The notes: a model not told the origin generated them from the letters alone. A stretch of 64,000 nucleotides of DNA from Neobacillus niacini (GCF_030817595.1 NZ_JAUSZN010000001.1:4948501-5012500); one strand, 5' to 3'; positions 1 through 8,398 are shown, numbered from the stretch's first letter. Translations and numbers: made by a program.

Positions 1-1
1 A

Positions 2-451
2 ATCGGCCTTACTTCGATGAAGCCGGAAATGCGCGGTTGGAATGACGTTGCAGACCTCGATTTTATTGAACCGGTGGAAGCTTTGCAAGCATTGCTTCCT
101 GAAGTAAGTGAAAAGTCGGACATTAACATTGTTCTTTCTCATGCTGGAAACCCGGAAGACCACAACTTGGCTCAGGTTCCCGGAGTTTCTGCGGTAATCG
201 GCGCTGATACACACAAAGTCATCGAAACGCCTGAATACGAATTCAACGGAGAGGTGATGGTGCCAATTACTCAAGCCGGCGGAGAACAAGAGAATTATTT
301 GGGTCGCCTGGATTTAACTTTTGAAGTCGTTGACGGTCAAATGAAGTTGGTAGAATCTGATGGATTCCTCTACGACGTCACTAATGTTTCTGCAGATCCG
401 GAGATACAAGCGATTATAGACCAATATCGTGCAGAGATGAATGCACAATAA
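2..451 (+). CDS. 5'-nucleotidase-family metallophosphoesterase, 3' part only
   Basis: The reading frame is open from the left edge, so the start lies outside the window. The visible ~150 residues look like the second half of a calcineurin-like metallophosphatase domain of the 5'-nucleotidase/UDP-sugar hydrolase type. IVLSHAGNPED followed by VIGADTHKV matches the family's late metal-binding His blocks (usually ivlsHlG and iiggHtH). It ends in a short tail rather than the large C-terminal 5'-nucleotidase domain of UshA-type enzymes, so it may be a single-domain member. Substrate and location cannot be told from this fragment. A strong terminator follows. Confidence 0.7.
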   Translation: MGLTSMKPEMRGWNDVADLDFIEPVEALQALLPEVSEKSDINIVLSHAGNPEDHNLAQVPGVSAVIGADTHKVIETPEYEFNGEVMVPITQAGGEQENYLGRLDLTFEVVDGQMKLVESDGFLYDVTNVSADPEIQAIIDQYRAEMNAQ

Positions 452-514
452 AATAGCTAAAGATTACACTTCACGAGGTTTTCCCTTTTCAGACATTGTG
501 TAAAATAAATGTAT

Positions 515-551
515 GGCCCAACTAACGAAAAATTTGCTAGTTGGGCCTTTT
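515..551 (+). terminator. Rho-independent terminator after the metallophosphoesterase gene
   Basis: Perfect 10-bp stem GGCCCAACTA / TAGTTGGGCC around a 13-nt loop, followed by TTTT. Confidence 0.85.
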
Positions 552-685
552 ACTGCACATAACTTCCTGTTATTTTCCAAAAGAACACTCCCCTAATCTT
601 TATTTACTTAGACAGAAGAAGGGGAAAGATTTTACAAAAAAAGTCTCTTTAGATTTTTTGAAGATTAGTATTTGTAGTTGGCAAA

Positions 686-711
686 GCCCCCTTCGCGACT
701 TCGAAGGGGGC
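686..711. other. GC-rich hairpin without T tract
   Basis: GCCCCCTTCG pairs perfectly with CGAAGGGGGC around a 6-nt loop. No T run follows, so it is a stem-loop of unknown role. The rest of 740-1130 shows no gene or motif that I recognise. Confidence 0.5.
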
Positions 712-1130
712 ATTCTTGAGTACAATGTTAAAGAGTAAAAAAAAATGTACTAAATACTGTTATGATCTCAGACATGGTTTTGAAACCTATAGGTATAGCA
801 ATGCACAAAAAAATCAATAAAAGTGGTAAAACCAACACCTTAAGGTCCAAAATAATTCCTCCTAATGGAATTGTCATTATGTACCAGTATAAAACTCTAA
901 TATTAAGTGAATTTTGAGTTCTTGTTAAGACTTTATAAATTTATTTTTAGACTGGTTTCAGGCAATGCTTGTAACCTTCCAAAAATTGTCGTTATTATAG
1001 GTAAATTGTTGTAGGTTATTTTATCTAAATAGAAGGGAATGGCAGAATTACTGTCGAATAATTAATTTAATATTTCAACTCATAGAAAAATGGTGATGTT
1101 ATAAATTTAACTGTGAAGGGTGCATAATGT

Positions 1131-2473
1131 ATGATACCTAAACTAAAACCAATCAATCCACAAGTAGAGAATAAACACAACCCATTATACATTCCGGTTG
1201 CAGGTAAGTTTTGGATAAGCCATTGTTTTGCACTTTTATGGTTATGCATTTCGATTTATATAGCTCACCCTTGGTTAGAAGATTTAGCTGATCATGTATC
1301 TGGCTTTACTTATCATTGGTGGGCTAGCGTATATTCCGGGTTATATGAACGCTTTTCTAGTCATAAGCCTAATTTTAGATCGCCAGCCCCCCTCTAAGAA
1401 TGAAAATCCTCAAGATGACATAACGATACTTATCGCTGCACATAATGAAGAAGATAAAATTCTCCAAACGTTGCAATATATAGATAGACAAGACTATTTA
1501 GGTAAAGTAATGGTAATAGTCATTGATAACTGTTCAACAGATGAAACAGTTAATAAAGTGAGAAAGGCAAAGAAAAAATTATCGATTGATATAAGGTTGG
1601 TTCATGAAAAAAACTGGAAAGTTTCACGCACTAAATTATGCACTAAAGTTTGTTTCCACACCCTATTTCATTACCTTGGATGCTGATACACTACTTCATC
1701 GTTCTTCTATCCGTTATCTTGTATCAAGGATGAAATCCAGTCCAGAAGAAGTTTGTGCCGTCGCAGGCAGTGTATTAGCGAAAAACAGTAGAGAAAATTT
1801 ATTAACTAAAATGCAAGAATGGGATTATTTCTTGGGCATCGCATCCATTAAGAGACTACAGGGGCTATATCAGGGGACCTTAGTCGCCCAAGGTGCATAC
1901 AGTCTGTACAAAACACAATGTATTAAAGAAGTGGGAGGTTGGCCGGACGCCATTGGCGAGGATATTGTTTTAACCTGGCGTTTGCTAGGGAGAAAATGGA
2001 AGGTTTATTTTGAGCCATGTGCAGTTGCCTTTACGGAAGTTCCCAGCTCCTTTAAACATTTGGTACGGCAACGAGCAAGGTGGGCAAGAGGCATGATTGA
2101 GGGATTGCATGAAGTAAAACCTTGGAAACAGCCTCAAATTTATGTGAAATATTTGACCGGAATCAATTTAATCATGCCTTATCTGGATTTAACCTTTACA
2201 TTATGTTGGATTCCCGGACTCCTATTGGCGTTTTTTGGGAACTTCTTGATTGTTGGTCCTGCCACATTATTTGTTCTACCTTTAACACTAATCAGTTATA
2301 GTTTCCTCTATTTCTATCAAAGAAATTATGTATTCAAACGTTTAAAACTTAGAATTCGTAAAAATATAATAGGCTTTATCTTCTACTTTCTTTGCTACCA
2401 AATGATCATGTCTCCTGTGTCTGTTTACGGTTATCTGCAAGAGATTCTTAAATTCAAAAGAAAATGGAAGTAA
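1131..2473 (+). pseudogene. Membrane glycosyltransferase family 2, broken by two frameshifts
   Basis: Three overlapping frames together spell one processive GT2 of the NodC/IcaA/PgaC type. The frame from 1131 gives an N-terminal membrane helix ending PWLEDLADHV. The frame from about 1297 continues with a second helix (LALLIIGGLAYIPGYMNAFL) and the start of the GT domain (ILIAAHNEED, IDNCSTDETV). The frame from about 1607 gives GKFHALNYAL, TLDADT, IGEDIVLTW and the RQRARW motif (QxxRW type), then C-terminal membrane helices. Both breaks fit a single extra base: one T near 1299, and one A in the run of seven A at 1607-1613. Intact homologues make cell-surface polysaccharide such as poly-GlcNAc; the substrate here is unknown. 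The breaks could be real decay or assembly errors. Confidence 0.75.
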
Positions 2474-2482
2474 ATAACCATT

Positions 2483-2533
2483 GGGACGGTTCTTGTGGTC
2501 AAAAGTTAACTAATAAACCAAAAGAACCGTCCC
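2483..2533. repeat. Long inverted repeat, GGGACGGTTCTT type
   Basis: 17-bp arms starting GGGACGGTTCTT (2483-2499) and ending AAGAACCGTCCC (2517-2533), with one mismatch, lie between the broken glycosyltransferase and the exporter. They look like a dispersed intergenic palindrome as found in Bacillus genomes. The arms are too far from a T tract to be a simple terminator. Confidence 0.6.
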
Positions 2534-2544
2534 TACATACCAGA

Positions 2545-2574
2545 AATCCCCACCTGATGGTGAGGATTTTTTTA
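2545..2574 (+). terminator. Terminator downstream of the glycosyltransferase
   Basis: AATCCCCACC pairs with GGTGAGGATT (one mismatch) and is followed by seven T. On the minus strand the same stem pairs with a G-U wobble and may also help end the exporter transcript. Confidence 0.65.
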
Positions 2575-4086
2575 TTATTGCTGTGCTGCAGGCTTGATTT
2601 GTCTGTTGCCCTGCTGTTCTAACTTTCTAACGACTTCTTCACTTGTATCCACGCGTTTAACGAATAGGGCTAATACGAGAGCCACGATGTTAATCGCTAA
2701 TGTCACATAGAATGAATATTGAATCCCGGCTAATAAAGCTTGCTGTGTTAATAAAGCCGTGGAAGCTTCTGTTAGAGTCGTTGGATCGACACTAGCCATA
2801 AGGCTTTTAGCTTCTGTTTTTGTCACTGAGTTCATAATGGTTACGAGAACTGCTGTACCGATGGAACCAGACACTTGCTGAGCAGTGTTGTTAATCGCAG
2901 TACCATGTGGGTTTAACACAGTTGGTAATTGGTTTAAACCATTTGTCATAATCGGCATCATGACCATGGACATACCCAGCATACGTAATGTGTAGACAAG
3001 AATAATATAGGTGTAGCTAGAATCAATTTGTAAATGCGCCAGCATATACGTAGAAACGCCGGTAACGGTCAGCCCGATTACTCCTAGTATACGTGGACCA
3101 AATTTATCGAAAAGTTTACCTGTGATTGGCGACATAATCCCCATTACAATCGCACCCGGAAGCATCATTAACCCTGAATCAAGTGGTGAAATCCCGCGAA
3201 CATTTTGTACATAAGCAGGTGTTAAAATCATACCTGAGAACATAGCTACTGCGTTGACAATCGCAATGACAGATCCAAGTGCAAACATTGGATATTTATA
3301 AACACGTAAATCTAATAATGGCTGATCCATCTTTAATTGACGAACAATAAAGGCGATTAAGGCAATACCACCAACGATAATAGTCGTTAAGACGATGGTA
3401 TCGTCCCAGCCGTCGGAGCTTGCTGAACTTACACCATAGAGTAATCCGCCAAAACCGATTGACGATAATACCACTGACAGGTAATCAAGTGTAGCATTTT
3501 TATTTTGTTCCATTACATTTTCTAGCTTCCAAACAGCCAATAATAAACTAATGACGGCTAATGGTAAAATCATTTCAAACAGTACGCGCCAGTCGTAGTA
3601 TTCTACGATATAACCGGAAAGCGTTGGTCCGATGGCTGGTGCTGTAATCATAACTAAACCGAAAATTCCCATTGCCGTACCACGTTTTTCGCGTGGGAAG
3701 CTTACTAACATAATGTTCATTAATAAAGGTCCCATGACGGAAGAACCGGCTGCCTGAATCATGCGTCCAGTAAGTAAAAGACCAAAATTTTGCGCAAAGG
3801 CTGCGAGTGCTGTACCCAGTGTGAAAAGTGCCATGGATGTAATGTATAAACTACGATTTGAAAACCGTGTTAGTAAGAAGGCGGACGCCGGAATTAAAAT
3901 CCCGCTGACTAGCATATAGCCTGTAGCTAACCATTGTACCGTTGAATAATCTTTAATTCCTAAATCGACCATAATCGATGGAAGTGCTACGTTTAAGAGC
4001 GAGTTATTTAAAAAAGAAACAAATGCTCCAACGAATAATATTGCAATCATTAAATATGGTGGTTTCTTTTGTAAGGATGTATCCAT
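2575..4086 (-). CDS. DHA2-family (EmrB/QacA-type) MFS drug exporter
   Basis: 503 residues with about 14 hydrophobic segments, the length and layout of the 14-TM drug:H+ antiporter family (LmrB, MdeA, EmrB). Supporting motifs are the N-terminal block FVSFLNNSLLNVALPSI, GRMIQAAGSS in helix 4, and the antiporter motif C region APAIGPTLSGYI at about 149-160. It probably exports lipophilic or cationic drugs across the cytoplasmic membrane; the substrate cannot be read from sequence. It starts 19 bp after the stop of the TetR gene on the same strand, so the two are an operon controlled by that repressor, with LmrA/LmrB-like logic. Confidence 0.9.
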   Translation of the reverse strand: MDTSLQKKPPYLMIAILFVGAFVSFLNNSLLNVALPSIMVDLGIKDYSTVQWLATGYMLVSGILIPASAFLLTRFSNRSLYITSMALFTLGTALAAFAQNFGLLLTGRMIQAAGSSVMGPLLMNIMLVSFPREKRGTAMGIFGLVMITAPAIGPTLSGYIVEYYDWRVLFEMILPLAVISLLLAVWKLENVMEQNKNATLDYLSVVLSSIGFGGLLYGVSSASSDGWDDTIVLTTIIVGGIALIAFIVRQLKMDQPLLDLRVYKYPMFALGSVIAIVNAVAMFSGMILTPAYVQNVRGISPLDSGLMMLPGAIVMGIMSPITGKLFDKFGPRILGVIGLTVTGVSTYMLAHLQIDSSYTYIILVYTLRMLGMSMVMMPIMTNGLNQLPTVLNPHGTAINNTAQQVSGSIGTAVLVTIMNSVTKTEAKSLMASVDPTTLTEASTALLTQQALLAGIQYSFYVTLAINIVALVLALFVKRVDTSEEVVRKLEQQGNRQIKPAAQQ

Positions 4087-4105
4087 ATATTTTTTTCTCC
4101 CTTTT

Positions 4106-4720
4106 CTAATTTTTTTGCAAGCCTCTTTTTAGAAGGTCTATCTGTACGAGATAATTTTTAAGCGCTTCTTCATCGCTATATTCTTTAACGAACAGTTGAA
4201 CAAGGTTCTGAAAGGTAACGCCCATCAGAATTTTTAATACATGATGTAGTTCTTGTTCATCTTGAATGTTCAATTTACTTGTATCAATTAATTTGATGGT
4301 AGTAAAATATTGGGTTTTCTGAGTTTCCTCATAAACATCATTTGCTAAGGTTTTTTCATGTTTATAGTTCATATTTAAATAAACATTTTTAAAGAAGTTT
4401 TTGTGTTCTTGATCTCGATGAACCTCGAGCATAAATTGAAAGGTAGCAATAAACGTCTCAAATAAATCTCCGTTTTTGTCCATAAGAACGGAAATAAATC
4501 GACGATTACTTTTTTCCGCTAATTGATTTAACAAGTAATAAAATAAATCCTCTTTATCCTCAAAATATTGATAAAAGCTGCCCCTCGGGATTCCAGCACT
4601 TTTGATAATGTTAGCAACGGATGCTTCATGTAACGGAACTCTAGAAAATTCCTTTTTAGCAGCCGCAATTAAAGTTTCCTGTTTTTCCTTCGATAAGTGA
4701 AAATACGTTTGTTTTGGCAT
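4106..4720 (-). CDS. TetR/AcrR-family repressor of the exporter operon
   Basis: 204 residues from ATG 4720 (MPKQTYFHL). I chose this start because AGGAGA lies about 7 nt upstream; the in-frame ATG at 4726 would sit almost on top of it. The N-terminal TetR helix-turn-helix is clear: FSRVPLHEASVANIIKSAGI, then PRGSFYQYFEDKEDLF. The C-terminal two-thirds would be the ligand-binding and dimerisation part. The first gene of a two-gene operon with the DHA2 exporter. Three copies of a 13-bp palindrome surround its own promoter, so autoregulation and ligand-induced export are likely. Confidence 0.92.
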   Translation of the reverse strand: MPKQTYFHLSKEKQETLIAAAKKEFSRVPLHEASVANIIKSAGIPRGSFYQYFEDKEDLFYYLLNQLAEKSNRRFISVLMDKNGDLFETFIATFQFMLEVHRDQEHKNFFKNVYLNMNYKHEKTLANDVYEETQKTQYFTTIKLIDTSKLNIQDEQELHHVLKILMGVTFQNLVQLFVKEYSDEEALKNYLVQIDLLKRGLQKN

Positions 4721-4740
4721 ATTCATTCTCCTATCTGCAA

Positions 4741-4822
4741 TGTGACACCGTGTCACAACTGAGTACTAACAGATTATAAATGACACCGTGTCACAAGTCA
4801 ACAAAAAAGTGACACAGTGTCA
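4741..4822 (-). promoter_or_regulatory. Promoter and three operator palindromes of the tetR-exporter operon
   Basis: On the minus strand TTGACT (4801-4796), a 17-bp spacer and TATAAT (4778-4773) form a near-consensus sigma-A promoter. TGACACCGTGTCA occurs at 4743-4755 (in the leader) and 4781-4793 (filling the spacer). A variant, TGACACAGTGTCA, lies at 4810-4822, just upstream of -35. A repressor bound to the middle site would block RNA polymerase directly. These are the expected binding sites of the adjacent TetR protein. Confidence 0.85.
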
Positions 4823-4932
4823 TTGTTGGTGCCTGTCACCTTTTTTAATTGAGGCTATTAAATTCGGAATGTTATTAATTTTGTGTTTTAATAGAATAAT
4901 ACGTTAAAGTAGTGAAAAGGAGTGGAAGATAG

Positions 4933-5832
4933 TTGCTAACAAACCATTTAGATTTTAGACTTGAACCGCAATTAAAAGAGCTCTATGAGGAACATAAGAG
5001 AAGGGCTGCAAAAATAGATTGGGGCTATCATGATTTCTTGCCTTGGGATAAAGCACAGGATTTTAAGAGGGTGCCTTGGAAGCCTGAGCAGGTAACACTG
5101 CCCGCGGGTGTTGTAACAGCTGTAGAGACGGCTCTTTTGACTGAAGTGAATCTACCTTGGTTCACATCCCATTTAGATCAAACCTTTAAAGGGTCTCTTT
5201 CTGTCATCAAGGATTTTGTCCATACCTGGACAGCAGAAGAAGATCAACATTCAAACCTTTTGGAGACCTATCTTTTGATAACAAGAAACGCAGATCCTAA
5301 ACGTATTCGTCAATTGCACAAGATGACGGTAGAAGGAGGATGGGAACCGGATTTTCATACCCCTTTTGAGACGATGGTCTATACGTCGCTCCAAGAACTT
5401 GCAACTATGGTGTTTTATTATAATGTTGCGAAGGTAGCAGGGCCTCATGATAAAGAATTGGCTACGCTCCTCAGACGTCTCGCCAAGGATGAAACACTGC
5501 ATTATGCTTTTTATCGCGATGTTATCAAGCTACATTTGCAGTTGGAACCGAACTATTGCTACTATCTTGGTTATGTGATCAAGAATTTTCAGATGCCTGG
5601 TACAGTCATGCCTGATTTTGAAGACCGGATGGCCATTATTGCAAAAGAAGCCAATTACGGGCCGCTTGAGTACTTTGATCAAGTGCTGGATGTCATTGTT
5701 GACTATTGGGACATTGAAAACTTGAGACCGATTGCTCCTGAAGCAGAAAAGGCACGGTTGGATATTCTTAACTACCATGCAAGGCTTAAACGTGTAAGAG
5801 ATCGATTTTATGCTGGTGCTAACCGTAAATAA
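4933..5832 (+). CDS. Plant-type (soluble diiron) acyl-ACP desaturase-like protein
   Basis: 299 residues from TTG 4933, with AGGAG about 10 nt upstream. The ligand set of soluble acyl-ACP desaturases (FA_desaturase_2) is present: Glu71 (LLTEVNLP), Glu103 and His106 in TAEEDQH (EExxH), Glu155 (SLQELA), and Glu187 and His190 in AKDETLH (DExxH). The fold should be a cytosolic four-helix diiron bundle that introduces a double bond into an acyl chain carried by ACP or another carrier. It has no transmembrane segments, unlike the Bacillus Des desaturase. It stands alone between the TetR unit and a repeat region. Substrate and position of desaturation are not predictable. Confidence 0.88.
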   Translation: MLTNHLDFRLEPQLKELYEEHKRRAAKIDWGYHDFLPWDKAQDFKRVPWKPEQVTLPAGVVTAVETALLTEVNLPWFTSHLDQTFKGSLSVIKDFVHTWTAEEDQHSNLLETYLLITRNADPKRIRQLHKMTVEGGWEPDFHTPFETMVYTSLQELATMVFYYNVAKVAGPHDKELATLLRRLAKDETLHYAFYRDVIKLHLQLEPNYCYYLGYVIKNFQMPGTVMPDFEDRMAIIAKEANYGPLEYFDQVLDVIVDYWDIENLRPIAPEAEKARLDILNYHARLKRVRDRFYAGANRK

Positions 5833-5867
5833 AGGTGCTATGTTGGGAATCGCTGCGAAACATATTT

Positions 5868-5959
5868 GCAGGTAAATGATAGGTTTTGGAAGATAGAATG
5901 GTTAATCAGGCAGATAAACAAATGAATAATGCAGGTAGGAAGTAGTTTTCCGCAGGTAA
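5868..5959 (+). repeat. Phased GCAGGTAA array, copy 1
   Basis: The word GCAGGTAA, or close variants, starts at 5868, 5889 (GAAGATAG), 5910 (GCAGATAA), 5931 (GCAGGTAG) and 5952, each exactly 21 bp after the last. The stretch 5868-5938 is an exact 71-bp copy of 6098-6168. No protein frame explains it. Confidence 0.85.
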
Positions 5960-6037
5960 GAGTTTTTTCATGAAAGAAAAGGTAATATAAAATTTGCCTA
6001 TACCCTTTTGATTACGCCTATTTCTTCCATCCAATTA

Positions 6038-6066
6038 CTAGAGCCGGGCTGACGCCAGGCTTTTTC
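6038..6066 (-). repeat. Hairpin core between the two GCAGGTAA arrays
   Basis: On the minus strand this reads AGCCTGGCG..AGCCCGGCTC, preceded by AATTGAAA. It closely resembles the cores at 17171-17195 and 17406-17430, where AGCYTGGCG..TGAAAAG context also occurs. It is imperfect as a stem here. Confidence 0.5.
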
Positions 6067-6097
6067 AATTAGGCGGGTATACATTCGATGCAGAAAC

Positions 6098-6189
6098 GCA
6101 GGTAAATGATAGGTTTTGGAAGATAGAATGGTTAATCAGGCAGATAAACAAATGAATAATGCAGGTAGAGAGGAGTTTTAGGCAGGTAA
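6098..6189 (+). repeat. Phased GCAGGTAA array, copy 2
   Basis: Words start at 6098, 6119 (GAAGATAG), 6140, 6161 and 6182, again exactly 21 bp apart. 6098-6168 is identical to 5868-5938 and lies in the same orientation, 230 bp away. Confidence 0.85.
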
Positions 6190-6255
6190 ACTGAACCCGG
6201 TGCCAGGGACCATGTCACACCAACTTAGTATGGTAACTAATCGATTCCATCTTGG

Positions 6256-6543
6256 CTATCGCTTCTGTCTCCGCTCATTTGATTTTTTTATTTTCATTAA
6301 TTTTGTGGAAGGCTGTTTCCGGATCCATTTAAGGTAACGTGATAGTTGGGGATCGTCTTTTAATTCAGGGATGGTTGTTAATCGTGCTGCGATCTCCGCA
6401 TTGGTATAAAGGGCATGGATTTGTTTATGACAAGGGATACATAAGTTGGCCGTAGGTCCAAATGTACCACCCATTTCTTTGGGCAGCAGATGATGAACAG
6501 TTGTCTCAACCTCCTCTCGCTCACAAAGTTCACATTTACCCAT
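6256..6543 (-). CDS. Small HNH-domain protein (YisB-like)
   Basis: 95 residues from ATG 6543, preceded by AAAGGAGG. Cys4-x2-Cys7 and Cys35-x2-Cys38 form a zinc ribbon around the HNH core: His17-His18 (TTVHHLLPKEMGG), Asn33 (TANLC) and CHKQIH with His39 and His43. The protein is essentially one HNH module with a basic C-terminal tail, resembling the small uncharacterised YisB of B. subtilis. HNH modules cut or nick DNA, but the single-domain bacterial versions have no established role. No methylase, restriction or phage genes are adjacent. Confidence 0.8.
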   Translation of the reverse strand: MGKCELCEREEVETTVHHLLPKEMGGTFGPTANLCIPCHKQIHALYTNAEIAARLTTIPELKDDPQLSRYLKWIRKQPSTKLMKIKKSNERRQKR

Positions 6544-6816
6544 TCGGATGCCTCCTTTAGATTCCTAACCATTGCTAGCGTACTATGATCAAATCATGCT
6601 CACCAGACCACAAGGTATTTATTTGCATTTATTCCTTTTTACATTCATTCAAACGATTGGTATATGTATATTACCAGAGCCTGGCAGCACCTAGATAATT
6701 TTTAAAAAGATTACGTTTTTATAAAAAGTCTTATGATGGATGTTCGTCCAAGCCATTTTCCATACTCTTAATAAACTAACTATATAAATAAGTTTGTTAT
6801 GAAGGGAGTAAGGAAA

Positions 6817-7953
6817 ATGCCAGGTAAGAAAAAACACCATAAGCATCATCATGGTAAAGACCAGAAAGACAAAAAGGAAAAACACGATCATAACGATAAG
6901 CATGATGGTGGCAATAAGCAAGATCAAAACGACAAGCACGATGGCGGCAATAAACAGGACAAAAACGATAAGCATGGAGGTGGCAAAAAGCACGACAATA
7001 ACGACAAGCACGGTGGCGACAATAAGCAGGACAAGTGCGAAAACAAGCATGATGATTGTATGAAGCAGGATGATAAAGACAAACACGATGATTGTGGCTG
7101 TAAAAAGCAGGACAATAACAACAAGCATGATGATTGCCACAAGCAGGACAAGAATGACAAACATGATTGTGGCTGTAAAAAGCAGGACAATAACAACAAG
7201 CATGATGATTGCCACAAGCAGGACAAGAATGACAAACATGATTGTGGCTGTAAAAAGCAGGACAATAACAACAAGCATGATAATTGCCACAAGCAGGACA
7301 AGAATGACAAACATGATTGTGGCTGTAAAAAGCAGGACAATAACAACAAGCATGATGATTGCCAAAAGCAGGACAAGAATGACAAACATGATTGTGGCTG
7401 TAAAAAGCAGGACAATAACAACAAGCATGATGATTGCAACAAAAAGGACAAGAATGACAAACACCATGATTGCGGCTGTAAAAGGCAAAACAAAAACAAC
7501 CACCACAATGATGGCGGCAAGTGGGACAATAACAACAGGCATGATGATTACGACAAACAGGACATGAAAAACAAACACCATGATTGTGGCTGTAAAAAGC
7601 AAAACAAAAACAACCAACACAATGATGGCCGCAAGTGGAACAATAACAACAGGCATGATGATTACGACAAAAAGGACATGAATAACAAACACCATGATTG
7701 TGGCTGTAAAAAGCAAAACAAAAACAACCAACACAATGATGGCGGCAAGTGGAACAATAACAACAGGCATGATGATTACGACAAACAGGACATGAATAAC
7801 AAACACCATGATTGTGGCTGTAACAAACAAGACGATAGATGGGGTCAAATGAATGATAATGATTATAATCATTACCAAAAGCAAAACAATGATTATAATG
7901 AACGCAGACCATGCAGGAATATTGGTTGTATATTTAGATGTAGATGTTGGTAA
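6817..7953 (+). CDS. Tandem-repeat His/Asp/Lys/Asn/Cys-rich protein, possible spore-coat or metal-binding protein
   Basis: 378 residues from ATG 6817 (MPGKKKHHKHHHGKD). I chose this start because AAGGGAG lies 10 nt upstream. Nearly the whole protein is low complexity. About five 25-residue repeats (75 bp) carry the words DKHDCGCKKQDNNNKHDDC. They are followed by three 38-residue repeats (114 bp) with NKHHDCGCKKQNKNN, KWNNNNRHDDYDK. The tail is NIGCIFRCRCW. There is no signal peptide or membrane segment. Regular Cys-Gly-Cys plus His-Asp clusters would suit metal binding or disulphide/cross-link formation, as in spore coat or exosporium proteins, but that is inference. A long open frame also exists on the opposite strand only because of the repeats. 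Confidence 0.75.
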   Translation: MPGKKKHHKHHHGKDQKDKKEKHDHNDKHDGGNKQDQNDKHDGGNKQDKNDKHGGGKKHDNNDKHGGDNKQDKCENKHDDCMKQDDKDKHDDCGCKKQDNNNKHDDCHKQDKNDKHDCGCKKQDNNNKHDDCHKQDKNDKHDCGCKKQDNNNKHDNCHKQDKNDKHDCGCKKQDNNNKHDDCQKQDKNDKHDCGCKKQDNNNKHDDCNKKDKNDKHHDCGCKRQNKNNHHNDGGKWDNNNRHDDYDKQDMKNKHHDCGCKKQNKNNQHNDGRKWNNNNRHDDYDKKDMNNKHHDCGCKKQNKNNQHNDGGKWNNNNRHDDYDKQDMNNKHHDCGCNKQDDRWGQMNDNDYNHYQKQNNDYNERRPCRNIGCIFRCRCW

Positions 7954-7960
7954 TTTTGAA

Positions 7961-7999
7961 AGGGAGCATGCTATTTACTTAGCAAGCTCCCTTTTGATG
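7961..7999. terminator. Bidirectional terminator between the repeat protein and the YmaF gene
   Basis: AGGGAGCATGCT pairs with AGCAAGCTCCCT (one mismatch) and is followed by TTTT on the plus strand; TTTCAAAA follows on the minus strand. It separates two convergent genes. Confidence 0.75.
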
Positions 8000-8023
8000 T
8001 ATGCAGGTAACAACAGGGGTAAT

Positions 8024-8398
8024 CTAGAGACTTGTTCTACCACTATAAAAGTGTCTATGCGGACGGACTCCTTCGATGGTGGTGACACCATTAAATTCGT
8101 GATAATGGCCACCGTTTGGAAGCGGAATGGCCGGACCTGTTACTCCCTGTATTTGGTGTCTATGTCTGTCATCAACAGAAGTAAAGGTAAAATATCGATG
8201 GGTATGCGGGACCCCAGTGGGTGCTGGCTCTGTTGTTCCAGCGTATTGATGGCTGTGTCCATCTTCAAAAGAGGTAATCCCGCTAAAGCTGTGAACATGA
8301 ACAGGCCTTCCATCCCAAGATGTAATATACATTCGATGGGAATGCATCGGGTCTGAACCATCTGAAGCATACATAAAGCCAGAAACAGGGATATCCAT
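8024..8398 (-). CDS. YmaF-family His-rich protein
   Basis: 124 residues from ATG 8398 (MDIPVSGFMYASDG), with AGGAG 8 nt upstream. The protein is built of short repeats each ending in an H-x-H word: MHSHR, VHVHSF, GHSHQY, PHTHRY, RHRHQI, GHYHEF, PHRHFY. This matches the Bacillus YmaF family, whose function is not known. The spaced H-x-H pairs suggest a beta-repeat that could bind metal. It is convergent with the His/Cys-rich repeat protein, so two His-rich proteins sit side by side. Confidence 0.75.
   Translation of the reverse strand: MDIPVSGFMYASDGSDPMHSHRMYITSWDGRPVHVHSFSGITSFEDGHSHQYAGTTEPAPTGVPHTHRYFTFTSVDDRHRHQIQGVTGPAIPLPNGGHYHEFNGVTTIEGVRPHRHFYSGRTSL

Noticed and set aside
541..738. 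65-codon plus-strand open frame
   Set aside because: It begins inside the terminator stem, contains the 686-711 hairpin, lacks a ribosome binding site and has no protein-like pattern.
6691..7912. Long minus-strand open frames opposite the His/Cys-rich repeat gene
   Set aside because: They exist only because the 75-bp and 114-bp repeats are free of stops in several frames. The plus-strand frame has the ribosome binding site and a sensible composition.
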